The notes under the pieces are model-generated. The model ran no database searches and was not told the origin of the DNA. It was given only the letters and a program-made list of their open reading frames with translations. Source: JALHNI01 sp965229305 (GTDB lineage: Bacteria; Acidobacteriota; Terriglobia; Bryobacterales; Bryobacteraceae). Taken from it: a DNA stretch of 64,000 nucleotides. Position 1 is the stretch's first letter. Each line of letters opens with the position of its first letter. Position numbers and translations under genes: made by a program. Below are positions 44,671 to 56,519 of this stretch, piece after piece. The DNA is taken from positions 51,016 to 115,015 of the forward strand of contig CBDDIZ010000020.1 of assembly GCA_965229305.1 (NCBI GenBank), in the 5' to 3' direction.

Positions 44671-45282
44671 ATGAGTACCTCTACCCGCATGACCTCGACC
44701 GAGAGGCGTGCCGCCATCATTGACGCCGCGATCCGTCTGTTCGGCGAACGCGGCTTTCGCGGCGTCACCACCCGGGAACTGGCGGCCGCCGTCGGCGTCA
44801 GCGAACCCGTTCTTTATCAGCACTTTCCCTCAAAGCGCGACCTCTACACGGCGATCATCGAAACGGTGATGGGTTCGGACGTTGAGATGCGTCTGCCCGC
44901 ACTGCTCAAGGACCCCAACTACGGCGTTCGCCAGGTTTTCCAGACCCTGGCCCGGCTGGTTTGCGAGTGGCACACCGTGAACGCGAACTATGTGCGCCTG
45001 CTGTTCTTCGCGGCGCTCGAAGGGCACGAACTGTCGGAGATTGCCTTCCAGCGCCACGAGACGTCGTTTTGCGCCGTGCTGCGTCAGTACGTGCAGGAGC
45101 AGATCGACGCCGGCCATTTGCGGATGGCCAATCCGGATGCGATTCTGCACGGTTTCCTCGCGATTGCCTCTGACTTTGCCAAAAAGCGCATCCTCTTCCC
45201 CAACGGATGCCCTACCGGCGCCCCATCTCTCCCCGAGATGATTGACCTCTACCTCGACGGTATCGTCGCACCTAAAGGCTAA
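44671..45282 (+). CDS. TetR family regulator of the adjacent efflux operon
   Basis: 203 residues. The N-terminal helix-turn-helix is standard: IIDAAIRLFGERGFRGVTTR, LAAAVGVSEPVLYQHFPSKR. The C-terminal half is the ligand-binding domain. It lies 9 bases before the lipoprotein adaptor gene, so it probably represses the efflux operon and itself through the palindromes just upstream, and is released by a pump substrate. Confidence 0.93.
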   Translation: MSTSTRMTSTERRAAIIDAAIRLFGERGFRGVTTRELAAAVGVSEPVLYQHFPSKRDLYTAIIETVMGSDVEMRLPALLKDPNYGVRQVFQTLARLVCEWHTVNANYVRLLFFAALEGHELSEIAFQRHETSFCAVLRQYVQEQIDAGHLRMANPDAILHGFLAIASDFAKKRILFPNGCPTGAPSLPEMIDLYLDGIVAPKG

Positions 45283-45291
45283 AAACTCAAA

Positions 45292-46485
45292 ATGAAGCTC
45301 AAGTCCTCCTCTCTCGTTGTACTTGCGGGCGGTCTGCTCTTGTTTTCCTGCGGTAAGAAGGAAGCCCCGGTGCAGGCCGCCAAACCCGAAGCGCCGCTGG
45401 CGGTGAAGGCGGTGGCGGTGGAAACACGCCAAGTGAACCGCACGCTGTCGCTGACCGGCTCGCTGGTGCCGGACGATACGATCAACGCGGTGTTTGAGAT
45501 TCCGGGCCACATCAACAGCATTGCGGTGGACTTTGGCCAGTCCGTACGCAAGGGTCAAGTGCTGGCGCAGTTGGACCGCACGGAGTTGAACCTGCAGCTT
45601 GAGCGGGCGAAGTCCGCCGTGAGCCAGGCGCTGGCGCGGATGGGGCTCGACCCGAATCAGACGAACGTCACGCCCGAGAGCACGCCGGCCATTCGCCAGG
45701 CGCAGGCGCAGATGGAAGATGCGTTCACGAAGTTTGACAGCGCGCAGAAGCTCTACAAGAGCGGCGACATCTCGCAGCAGCGCTTTGTGGAAATGGAGAA
45801 AGCCTACCAGGCTCGCCAAGCGGCGTTGCAGGCGCAGAAAGACGAACTGCGGATGCAACTGGCTTCGATCTCGGCGCTGCGGGCCGATGTCGGGCTGGTG
45901 GAAAAGCGTCTGAACGACACGGTGCTGCGGGCGCCCTTCGACGCCATCGTCAGCGCTCGCGCGGCGGCTCCGGGGCAATACGTGAAGGAGGGAGCGACGA
46001 TCCTCACCCTGGTGAAGGCCTTCCCGCTGCGGTTGCGTGTGGAGGTGCCGGAAAGCGATGTGGTGTCGGCGCAGATCGGGACGACGCTGACGTTTACGAC
46101 CGACGCCGCGCCGGGCGCGGAGTTTCACGCGGTGGTGCGGCAGCTCAATCCGCAACTCGATGCGAAGTCGCGGACGCTGGTGGCCGAGGCGCGGCCGGTG
46201 GAAAACGACGCGCGGTTGCGGCCGGGCAGCTTCGTCCAGGTGAAGCTGGTTTCGAAGAATCCGCAAACGGTGAACGTGGTGCCGAAGGGAGCGATCTACT
46301 ACATCGCGGGCCTGAGCAAGGTGTTTGCGCTGCGCGGGGGCAAGGCGGCCGAGATTCGCTTTCAGCCGGGGGTGGAGGTCGACGGGCTGGTGGAAGTGCC
46401 CGGCGACGTTTTGAAGCCGGAGGAGAAGGTGGCCACCTCGAGCCTGGATGCGTTGTTTAACGGCCGCGCGGTGCAGGCCAACTAA
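45292..46485 (+). CDS. RND efflux periplasmic adaptor (lipoprotein)
   Basis: 397 residues. A lipobox LLLFSC (Cys near residue 19) follows a short signal, so the mature protein is lipid-anchored. The adaptor layout is clear: PGHINSIAVDFGQSVRKGQV (lipoyl/barrel-sandwich), a long alpha-hairpin (about residues 100-205), DTVLRAPFDAIVSARAAAPG, and the C-terminal membrane-proximal domain. It links the inner-membrane pump to the outer-membrane channel. It is 9 bases before the pump gene and directly after its TetR regulator. Confidence 0.95.
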   Translation: MKLKSSSLVVLAGGLLLFSCGKKEAPVQAAKPEAPLAVKAVAVETRQVNRTLSLTGSLVPDDTINAVFEIPGHINSIAVDFGQSVRKGQVLAQLDRTELNLQLERAKSAVSQALARMGLDPNQTNVTPESTPAIRQAQAQMEDAFTKFDSAQKLYKSGDISQQRFVEMEKAYQARQAALQAQKDELRMQLASISALRADVGLVEKRLNDTVLRAPFDAIVSARAAAPGQYVKEGATILTLVKAFPLRLRVEVPESDVVSAQIGTTLTFTTDAAPGAEFHAVVRQLNPQLDAKSRTLVAEARPVENDARLRPGSFVQVKLVSKNPQTVNVVPKGAIYYIAGLSKVFALRGGKAAEIRFQPGVEVDGLVEVPGDVLKPEEKVATSSLDALFNGRAVQAN

Positions 46486-46494
46486 GGCGGACCC

Positions 46495-49400
46495 ATGCAA
46501 AAGCTAGCAGAAATTTGTATCAAGCGGCCGGTGTTCGCCACGATGCTGATCCTGGCGCTGGTGGTGTTGGGGCTGAACGCGTATCGCAGCCTGGGGGTCG
46601 ACTTCTTCCCGAAGATCGAGCTGCCGATCGTGACGGTGACGACGACGCTGCGCGGCGCCTCGCCCGAAGAAGTGGAGACGCAGGTTTCGAAGCGGATCGA
46701 AGAGGCGGTCAACACGATTGCCGGCATTGAAGAACTGCGTTCGGTTTCGTCGGAAGGCTTATCGCTGGTGAGCATCCAGTTCGTGCTGTCGCGCGACTCG
46801 GACGTGGCGGCGCAGGAAGTGCGCGACAAGATCAGTGCGATGGTGAGCCAACTGCCGCGCGATGCCGATCCGCCGGTGGTGGATAAGATCGCGACCGATG
46901 CTTCGCCGGTGATCAACGTGGTGGTGTCTTCACCGCGGGACGCACGCGAGACGACCAAGATCGCCGATGACGTGCTGAAGAAGAACCTCGAGTCGATCAA
47001 CGGTGTGGGGCAGGTGAAGTTCGTGGGCGAACGTCTGCGCCAGATTCAGGTGTGGCTGGATGGCAATAAGCTGCAGGCCTATGGTCTGAATGTGGATCAG
47101 GTGCGTGCGGCGCTGGCGGCGCAGAACGTGGAAGTGCCGGGCGGCAACATCGATCAGGGACGCCGCGAGATTTCGCTGCGGACGCTGGGGCGCGTGGAGC
47201 GTCCGAAGGATTTTGAACGCATTGTGATTGCGAACACAGGCGGGGCTCCGGTGCGCGTGAGCGATATCGGGCGCGTGGTGGACGGGTTCGAAGAGCCGCG
47301 GACGTTGGCGCGACTGGATGGCACGCCGGCGGTGGTGCTCGAAGTGCGCAAGCAGGCGGGGACCAATTCGTTGCAGGTGATTCAGGATGTGAAGGATCGC
47401 GTGACGGAGTTGGTGCCGCAATTACCCAAGGACTTCCAGGTCCGTTATACGCGCGATCAATCCACCTTTATCCGGCAGGCGTTCGAAGCGGTGCAGGCGC
47501 ATTTGATCGAAGGCGGCTTATTCGCGGCATTTATCGTGTGGGTGTTTCTGCGGAGTTGGCGCTCCACGTTAATTACAGCCATCGCGATTCCGACGTCCAT
47601 CGTCTCCACTTACACGCTGATGAACCTGATGGGTTTTACGCTCGATCAGATTACGATGCTGGCGCTGGTGATGATGGTGGGCATCGTGATTGACGATGCG
47701 ATTGTGGTGCTCGAGAACATCTTCCGGAAGATGGAACACGAGGGAATGGAGCCCATGCAGGCGGCCGTGGAAGGCACGCGCGAGATCGGCCTGGCCGTGT
47801 TGGCGACCACGCTGAGCCTGGTGATCGTGTTTATGCCCGTGGCGTTAATGAGCGGCATTGTGGGCCGCTTTATGTCGAGCTTTGGCTATACAGCCGCGTT
47901 CGCCGTGATGGTTTCCCTACTGGTGAGCTTCACGCTGACGCCGATGTTGAGTTCACGCTTTCTGAGTAAGAAAGACGCCAAGAGTTCGGAGAAAGAGTTC
48001 TGGATTCTGACGAAGGCGAACGACGCTTATCGCGCGATGCTCGAATGGTCAATGAGTCACCGCTGGGCGATCTCGTTGTTGTGTTTGTTGGTGATGCTCT
48101 CGTCCATTCCGTTGTTCATGGCGGTGGGTAAGGACTTTCTGCCGGTGGACGATCAGGGTGAGTTCGAAGTGGTGGTGCGCGTGCCCCCGGGCTCGTCGAT
48201 CGAAGGGACCGATGAGCAGATGCGGCTGCTCGAGGCCGATTGCCGCAAGCTGCCGGGCTTTAAGAGCCTGTTGACGACGATCGGCGCCGACCAATTGCGG
48301 AAGGTGGATCGCGGCTCGATTCTAGTGAGTTTGGTGGATGAGAAAGAGCGCACGGTGACGCAGGACGAGATTATGACCATGGCGCGCAAGCGGTTTGCGC
48401 AGTACAAGGACATGATTATCAGTGTGCAACGGCCAGCCTTGATTCAAGGTGGCGGTCCGAATAAGAACCTGATGTTTACGTTGCGGGGACCGGAGTTACC
48501 ACAGCTCGAAAAGTACGCGGCGCAGATGCAGGCGAAGCTGCAATCGCTGCAGGGCGTGGAAGACGTGGAAAGCTCTTATGAAGGCGGCAAACCGGAGCTC
48601 CGCGCGCGCATCAATCGGGACAAGGCTTCGGACTTGAATGTCAGTGTGTCGTCGGTGGCGACGGCGCTGCGCACGCTGGTGGGCGGCGATCGGCAGGTGA
48701 CGACGTATCGCGAAGGCGATGACCGGATCGACGTGCAGTTGCGGGTGGATAAGCAGTTCCGCGATTCGGCCGATGCGCTGCAGCGGCTGTATGTGCCGAG
48801 CACGACGCTGGGCAACGTGCCGGTTTCGAACATCGCGTCCTTCGATGAGGCGTTGGGCCCGACCCAGATTGAGCGCTATAACCGGCAGCGGCAGATCATG
48901 CTGACGGCGAACATCGTGGCGCCGCAATCGCTGTCGACGGTCTTGGCGGAGCTCGAAAAAGAGCAGGCGGCGATGAACATGCTGCCAGGCTACGGTACGG
49001 CGCCGGCCGGCGCGAGCCGCGAATTCGGCAAAGCGGCGGCGAACTTCGTGGTGGTGTTCGTGTTGTGCTTCGCCTTTATGTACATGGTGCTGGCTTCGCA
49101 GTTTGAAAGTTTCACGGACCCGATCGTGATTCTGTTGAGCCTGCCGCTGTCGGTGCCTTTCGCGGTACTCTCACTGCTGGTGTTCAAAGAGAACTATCAA
49201 ATCATTTACTCGTCCGTGGGCATTCTGGTGCTGTTTGGCATTGTGAAGAAGAACTCCATTCTCCAGATCGATCACATCAAGAATCTGCGGCGGGGCGGCA
49301 TGGAGCGCCACGAGGCGATTCTGAAAGGCTGTCTGGACCGGCTGCGGCCGATTCTGATGACGACGGCGGCGTTGGTAGCGGGCATGATTCCGCTGGCGCT

Positions 49401-51162
49401 GGGCGGCGGCGCGGGTTCGGGTTCGCGGCGGTCCGTGGCGATTATCGTGATCGGTGGCCAGTCCTTGTGCTTGTTACTCACGCTGTTGGTAACTCCGGTG
49501 GCTTACTCCTTACTCGACGACCTGATGCATCTGCGTTTGTGGAGCCGCTTGGGCAATCTGTTCGGATTGCGCGCGGCGACGGCGGGTTTGATGGTGTTAC
49601 TGATGCTCGCGAGCCCGATGCAGGGACAGGATGTGGTGGAGACGCGCGTCGGGGTCGGCGCGGCGCAGCGCAAGCTGACGCTGCAACAGGCCATTGAGAT
49701 GGCGCTGGCGGCGAATCTCGAGATCGAGATTGAGCGGGTGAATACGCAACTGAGCCAGAAGGCGTTGCTGGCGGCGCAGGGGGTGTTCGACCCTTTCCTG
49801 CGCTACGCGCCGACGTTCGAGAATCGGGCGACGCCGACGCCCAGCGTGCTGGTGTCGGCCGACGGCAAGTTAGTGGAGCGGGTGATCACGAATAACGTGT
49901 CGCTGGGGCAGAAGTTGAATTTCTATGGAGCGACGGCACGCATGGACTTCAACAATAGCCGCAATACGACCAACAACCCGTTTACCGGGCTGTCGCCGTA
50001 TGTGACGCCGCAGTTAGTGTTCTCCTACGTGCAGCCGCTGCTGCGGAATCGCACGATCGACAACGACCGGGCGACGATCCAGATCCGCCGGAAGCAGATC
50101 ACGCTGAGTGAGACGGACTTTGCGCTGAAGGCCATCGACGTGATCGCCCGCGTGCAGCAAGCGTATTGGGATCTGGTGGCGGTGCGCGAAGACGCGGATG
50201 TCAAGCGGGAAGCCGTGGACCTGGCGCGTAAGCAGTTCGATCTGTCGAAGCGGCAGATTGAGGCGGGTACGCTAGCGGCAGTGGAACTGTCGGGCGCGGA
50301 AGCGGAGTTTGAGCGTCGCCGGGACACTTACTACTCCAGCCTTGAGGTGGTGACGCAGGCGGAGAATCTGCTGAAGCCACTGCTGTCGGCTGACCGCGCG
50401 TCGTCACTGTGGGGCGAAGAGATCATCCCCACTGAGCCGCAAGCTCCAGCCTTACCGAAGAATGATCTGGCACAGGCGGTGGACGTGGCCTTGCGTCAGC
50501 GCCCGGAGCTGAAGGCGGCCGACATCCGGCAGCAGACGAATCTGATTCAGCAGACGCTGGCGCGCGAAGCGACGCGGCCGCAGCTGAATCTGAATGCGGG
50601 CTATATCAGTGCGGGTTTGGCGGGTTCGCGGAACCCGGCGCCGAATCCGTTTGCCGGGCTGGGCGGGAGCGGCACGGGCCTGGGTAATCTGCCGGCGAAC
50701 TTACTCGGAGGTTATGGGCAGGCGCTGAGTAACTTGTTCGGCGGCAATTACTCGACTTACCAGGCGGGCATTTCTTTCGATCTCACGATTCGGAATCGAG
50801 CGGCGAATGCGAATGTCGAGACCGCCGTCCTGCAGGGGCGGCAACTGAAGCTGGAGCAGGCGCGGATTGCGCAATTGATCGAAGCGCAGGTGCGCAATGC
50901 GCTGCAATCGATCGAGACGGCGAATCGGCGTATTGTGGCGGCCGAAGCGAGCGCGCGGGCGGCGCAGGCGAAGCTCGATAGCGAGACGCGGTTGTTTGCG
51001 ACGGGCGAAAGTACGAGCTTTCTGGTGCTGACGCGCCAGAACGAATACGCCGACTCGCGGCGGCGCGCCGTGGCGGCGAAGCTGGATTTGAATAAGGCGA
51101 TTGCCCGCTACGAACAGGCGATCGGCACGACGCTCGAGGCGCATCAGGTGCAGTTGCGCTAG
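46495..51162 (+). CDS. RND efflux permease fused to a TolC-type outer-membrane channel
   Basis: 1,555 residues in one uninterrupted frame. Residues 1 to about 1023 form an AcrB/MexF-type proton-driven exporter: ICIKRPVFATMLILALVVLG start, MMVGIVIDDAIVVLENIFRK with the proton-relay Asp pair, LAIVFMPV-type helices and PVAYSLLDDL at the end. At about 1026-1045 comes a signal-peptide-like segment (AGLMVLLMLASPMQGQ). From about 1046 to the end is an outer membrane factor: LTLQQAIEMALAANLEIEIE and later LFATGESTSFLVLTRQ. Normally pump and channel are separate genes. Cleavage at the internal signal would yield both proteins; internal translation from ATG at 49591 is another option. A sequencing indel that removed a stop cannot be excluded. 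Confidence 0.88.
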   Translation: MQKLAEICIKRPVFATMLILALVVLGLNAYRSLGVDFFPKIELPIVTVTTTLRGASPEEVETQVSKRIEEAVNTIAGIEELRSVSSEGLSLVSIQFVLSRDSDVAAQEVRDKISAMVSQLPRDADPPVVDKIATDASPVINVVVSSPRDARETTKIADDVLKKNLESINGVGQVKFVGERLRQIQVWLDGNKLQAYGLNVDQVRAALAAQNVEVPGGNIDQGRREISLRTLGRVERPKDFERIVIANTGGAPVRVSDIGRVVDGFEEPRTLARLDGTPAVVLEVRKQAGTNSLQVIQDVKDRVTELVPQLPKDFQVRYTRDQSTFIRQAFEAVQAHLIEGGLFAAFIVWVFLRSWRSTLITAIAIPTSIVSTYTLMNLMGFTLDQITMLALVMMVGIVIDDAIVVLENIFRKMEHEGMEPMQAAVEGTREIGLAVLATTLSLVIVFMPVALMSGIVGRFMSSFGYTAAFAVMVSLLVSFTLTPMLSSRFLSKKDAKSSEKEFWILTKANDAYRAMLEWSMSHRWAISLLCLLVMLSSIPLFMAVGKDFLPVDDQGEFEVVVRVPPGSSIEGTDEQMRLLEADCRKLPGFKSLLTTIGADQLRKVDRGSILVSLVDEKERTVTQDEIMTMARKRFAQYKDMIISVQRPALIQGGGPNKNLMFTLRGPELPQLEKYAAQMQAKLQSLQGVEDVESSYEGGKPELRARINRDKASDLNVSVSSVATALRTLVGGDRQVTTYREGDDRIDVQLRVDKQFRDSADALQRLYVPSTTLGNVPVSNIASFDEALGPTQIERYNRQRQIMLTANIVAPQSLSTVLAELEKEQAAMNMLPGYGTAPAGASREFGKAAANFVVVFVLCFAFMYMVLASQFESFTDPIVILLSLPLSVPFAVLSLLVFKENYQIIYSSVGILVLFGIVKKNSILQIDHIKNLRRGGMERHEAILKGCLDRLRPILMTTAALVAGMIPLALGGGAGSGSRRSVAIIVIGGQSLCLLLTLLVTPVAYSLLDDLMHLRLWSRLGNLFGLRAATAGLMVLLMLASPMQGQDVVETRVGVGAAQRKLTLQQAIEMALAANLEIEIERVNTQLSQKALLAAQGVFDPFLRYAPTFENRATPTPSVLVSADGKLVERVITNNVSLGQKLNFYGATARMDFNNSRNTTNNPFTGLSPYVTPQLVFSYVQPLLRNRTIDNDRATIQIRRKQITLSETDFALKAIDVIARVQQAYWDLVAVREDADVKREAVDLARKQFDLSKRQIEAGTLAAVELSGAEAEFERRRDTYYSSLEVVTQAENLLKPLLSADRASSLWGEEIIPTEPQAPALPKNDLAQAVDVALRQRPELKAADIRQQTNLIQQTLAREATRPQLNLNAGYISAGLAGSRNPAPNPFAGLGGSGTGLGNLPANLLGGYGQALSNLFGGNYSTYQAGISFDLTIRNRAANANVETAVLQGRQLKLEQARIAQLIEAQVRNALQSIETANRRIVAAEASARAAQAKLDSETRLFATGESTSFLVLTRQNEYADSRRRAVAAKLDLNKAIARYEQAIGTTLEAHQVQLR

Positions 51163-51285
51163 ACGGCTACGGATCGGGCGCATCGGCTGGTGGCGGTGAG
51201 CGGTCGAGTTGGCTAGTCGATGACAAGTTGATGAAAAAGCGCGGTTGCCGCGCCAGCCTGCATGGTCAGCCAGTACAATAAGAGC

Positions 51286-51528
51286 GTGAAAGCCCGCGTA
51301 CTCGTCATGATGAAGGATTCTGTGCTCGACCCCCAAGGGCAGGCCGTGCGCCGCGCCTTGAATGGACTCGGACATAAATCGATCGCCGAAGTTCGTCAGG
51401 GCAAGTGTTTCGAGATCGATTTCGCGGAAGGCACGCCCCGGGCCGCCGCGGAGACTGAGCTCCGCGTGCTGGCCGAGGACGTCCTGTCGAATCCGGTGAT
51501 CGAAGACTACCGGATCGAGTTCCTCTAA
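51286..51528 (+). CDS. purS: Phosphoribosylformylglycinamidine synthase subunit PurS
   Basis: About 80 residues from GTG at 51286 (an ATG eight codons upstream is also in frame). Family pattern: KARVLVMMKDSVLDPQGQAV, RRALNGLGHKSIAEVRQGKC and a C-terminal LAEDVLSNPVIEDYRIEFL. PurS is the small subunit that joins PurL and PurQ in purine synthesis. It usually sits next to purQ and purL, but here neither is present. Its stop is 2 bases from the stop of the opposite-strand clpB. Confidence 0.92.
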   Translation: MKARVLVMMKDSVLDPQGQAVRRALNGLGHKSIAEVRQGKCFEIDFAEGTPRAAAETELRVLAEDVLSNPVIEDYRIEFL

Positions 51529-51530
51529 AC

Positions 51531-54147
<2,617 letters not shown>

Positions 54148-54202
54148 GTGAAATCCTTCTGAGGACAGGATAGCACAATTAGCAAAAGACAATAAGAAAA
54201 TA

Positions 54203-54219
54203 TGAGTGTATTTCACTCA
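54203..54219. promoter_or_regulatory. HAIR-like operator upstream of clpB
   Basis: TGAGT-GTATTTC-ACTCA reproduces the core of the HspR-associated inverted repeat (CTTGAGT-N7-ACTCAAG). It lies 56-72 bases before the clpB start, in the promoter zone. HspR normally represses clpB and dnaK until heat stress. Outer bases of the consensus are not matched. Confidence 0.5.
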
Positions 54220-54387
54220 CTAGGAAAGGTGGTACGTCTGGTTCCCCGCAAATGACCCGATCGGGCTCCCCCATTCTTGGCCAATCGGTCCATAGGCGAA
54301 TCCCCTAGGAAATGTCAGACTGAAAACAATTCACCTAAGGCCTTTTGCTTACAGGTAAATGGCGTTCAGCTTGCTCGGAGGATGTGC

Positions 54388-55479
54388 ATGGCTTCTCTAG
54401 TGACGGATCGGTTGTCCACGGCAACGTTTGCCAGTGACCCGCTGGAACGGGCGCGGCAGAAATCGACAGTCTCGTATGACGCGGCGGTGTTGGAATCGCT
54501 ACGGCGGGCGGCTCAAGCCGCCTTTGAGGGCGAGGGCGAGCCTTTGTTCGGGATCCTGTTGGGGAAGAGCGAGGCCGAGGGGATCCGGGTGACGGCGTGG
54601 ACGCCGGCGGCCGGCTTGACCTCGGGGCGGGATCCGCGGCTGGGCCGAGCGGTGGACCGGGCGCGGACCGAACTGGCCGGACAGGTGCCGGTGGGCTGGT
54701 TCCGGTCGAAGCATCACGGTGAGTCACGGTTGTTGACGGAAGAGTTGCGAGCGGCGGGGGCGTGCTTTCCGGGTGTGGAGCCGTTGGCGATGGTGTTGCG
54801 GCCTTCGAGCCAGCGGCCGTTGCGGGTGGCGACCTATGTGCCGGTGGCGGGGACGTTGCTGTCGGCGGAGCGGCCGTCGCAAGAGTTCTTTGTGCAGCCG
54901 AATGACGCGGTGAGGTTGGATCCGATGTTTCCGCAGGTGACGATGACGCCACAGGTGGTGCCGGGTCCGATGGTGACCGAGGACATGATCGAGCCGCGAT
55001 CGCTGCGGTGGCCGATGACGGTGGCACTGGTGGCCCTGGTGGTGCTGGGCAGCGTGACCATGAATAAGTGGCAGGAAGAGTTCGCGCCGACAGTGGCGAA
55101 GGCGGCGAGTTCGGCGGCGGCCGAGTCCTTGCGACTGGCGGCGGACGGCAAGCAATGGCAGGTGCAGTGGAACGGCGCGAAGCCGGCCGACCGGGCGACG
55201 CTGGTGGTGGGCGGGCAGACCATCGTGCTCGACGCGGCGCAGTTCGCGGCGGGCCGCTATGCGATTCCGCAGGCGGCGGATGACGTCGACATTTTGTTGC
55301 GGACGGAACGGCAAGGGCAGGTGAGTGAGGCGCGGACGCGGGTGGTGGCGTCGGCGAACACGGCTGCGGCGAATCCGATGGCGGCGGAACTCAATCAGGT
55401 GAAGCAGGAACTGGCGCGAGAACGGAGCCGGCGGCAGGAGTTGCAGGCCCGGTTGGCTGGCACCGCAGCCGGTCAGTAA
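54388..55479 (+). CDS. JAMM/MPN-like domain protein with one membrane helix
   Basis: 363 residues from ATG at 54388, with TCGGAGG upstream. Residues about 25-150 resemble a JAB/MPN fold: GEGEPLFGILLGK, then GWFRSKHHGESRLLTEEL at the place of the metal-binding GWYHSHP...SxxD, then PLAMVLRPSSQRPLRVATYV. The HxH is missing, so a metalloprotease activity is unlikely. A single membrane helix lies at about 211-230 (WPMTVALVALVVLGSVTM); the rest is an extracytoplasmic domain and a C-terminal coiled coil (NQVKQELARERSRRQELQAR). Function unknown; a membrane-anchored sensor or scaffold is possible. Confidence 0.6.
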   Translation: MASLVTDRLSTATFASDPLERARQKSTVSYDAAVLESLRRAAQAAFEGEGEPLFGILLGKSEAEGIRVTAWTPAAGLTSGRDPRLGRAVDRARTELAGQVPVGWFRSKHHGESRLLTEELRAAGACFPGVEPLAMVLRPSSQRPLRVATYVPVAGTLLSAERPSQEFFVQPNDAVRLDPMFPQVTMTPQVVPGPMVTEDMIEPRSLRWPMTVALVALVVLGSVTMNKWQEEFAPTVAKAASSAAAESLRLAADGKQWQVQWNGAKPADRATLVVGGQTIVLDAAQFAAGRYAIPQAADDVDILLRTERQGQVSEARTRVVASANTAAANPMAAELNQVKQELARERSRRQELQARLAGTAAGQ

Positions 55480-55538
55480 GCCGCGGGCGACCCATCGTAG
55501 AACTGTCGACAGTTTAGTGCGACACTGGATGGGTTCAC

Positions 55539-56519
55539 ATGTTGGAAGCGATTCTCTACGGCGCAGGTGACCTCAGATTAGAGAACGTGCCGGAGCCCGA
55601 ACTGGGGCCGCACGATTTGCGGGTGCGGAGCCTTTGCACGGCACTCTCGACGGGGACGGAACTCGGAAACTACGAAGGGCGGTCGACGGAGGTGCCAGGG
55701 GCGCCTCCGTATCCGCGACGGACGGGATACTGTCACGTCGGGGTGGTGGATCGGGTGGGGGAAGCCGTATCGGCGTATCGCCCGGGGGACCGTTTACTCT
55801 CGTTACGACCGCACGTGTCGGCTTATGTCGCTGACGACTCCACCTTTCTAGTGCCCGTGCCGAACGGGGTGGATGCGGCACAGGCATCGCTGAGCTATCT
55901 GGGACAACTGGGCGTGGCCGCTTTGCGGCACGCGCGCTACGAGGCGGGCGAGCCGGTGACGGTGATCGGGCTGGGGGTGATCGGCCTGGCGACAGTGGCG
56001 CTGGCGAAGGCGATGGGGGCCGAGGTGACGGCGGTGGCCAACTCGCCAGGGCGCGCGGCGATGGCCGAGCGGATGGGGGCGCGGCTGGTTTACACGGGCG
56101 GGGAGTGTCCAGCGAATGCGTCGCCGCTGATTATCCTGACGGCAAACACGTGGCCGGCCTACCGTGCAGCGGTAGAAATTGCCGAACCAGGTGCAAGGAT
56201 TGCCGTACTAGGTTTTCCAGGACGAGCGGAAGCGCCGCCGGAATTTAACCCACTGGACCCGCAGTGGTTCTATGGCAAGCAACTTACGTTAATTGGCGCC
56301 GGCGGATCACCGCGGGTGGAGTGCGCGCCGGCGGCCATTCGGTTCAACTTACGACGCAATCTCGAGTTCATCCTACGGCTGATGGCGGACGGAACGGTGG
56401 ACTTACGGCCGCTAATTACGCATCGGCTGCCGGCCTCGCGCATGGTGGAGGCTTACGAGTTGGCGCGTTTACATGATAAGTCGCTGGTGGCGGCGGTATT
56501 CGATTGGGAGACGGAATGA
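55539..56519 (+). CDS. Medium-chain dehydrogenase/reductase (zinc-type alcohol dehydrogenase-like)
   Basis: 326 residues. The N-terminal GroES-like domain has CTALSTGTELGNYEG and RTGYCHVGVVDRVGE; the Rossmann domain has VTVIGLGVIGLATVALAKAM. The structural-zinc cysteine cluster is absent, and the SxGTE form is typical of the BchC/threonine-dehydrogenase-like subgroup acting on sugars or bacteriochlorophyll precursors. The stop overlaps the start of the aldo/keto reductase (ATGA), so the two enzymes are made together and may act in sequence. Confidence 0.88.
   Translation: MLEAILYGAGDLRLENVPEPELGPHDLRVRSLCTALSTGTELGNYEGRSTEVPGAPPYPRRTGYCHVGVVDRVGEAVSAYRPGDRLLSLRPHVSAYVADDSTFLVPVPNGVDAAQASLSYLGQLGVAALRHARYEAGEPVTVIGLGVIGLATVALAKAMGAEVTAVANSPGRAAMAERMGARLVYTGGECPANASPLIILTANTWPAYRAAVEIAEPGARIAVLGFPGRAEAPPEFNPLDPQWFYGKQLTLIGAGGSPRVECAPAAIRFNLRRNLEFILRLMADGTVDLRPLITHRLPASRMVEAYELARLHDKSLVAAVFDWETE

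Noticed and set aside
44830..46500. 556-residue open frame opposite the TetR and adaptor genes
   Set aside because: His/Arg/Leu-rich low-information sequence antisense to two clear genes.
50701..51530. Extension of the clpB frame to the left
   Set aside because: It is antisense to purS and the outer-membrane channel and has no ClpB similarity; a one-base correction gives the normal end.
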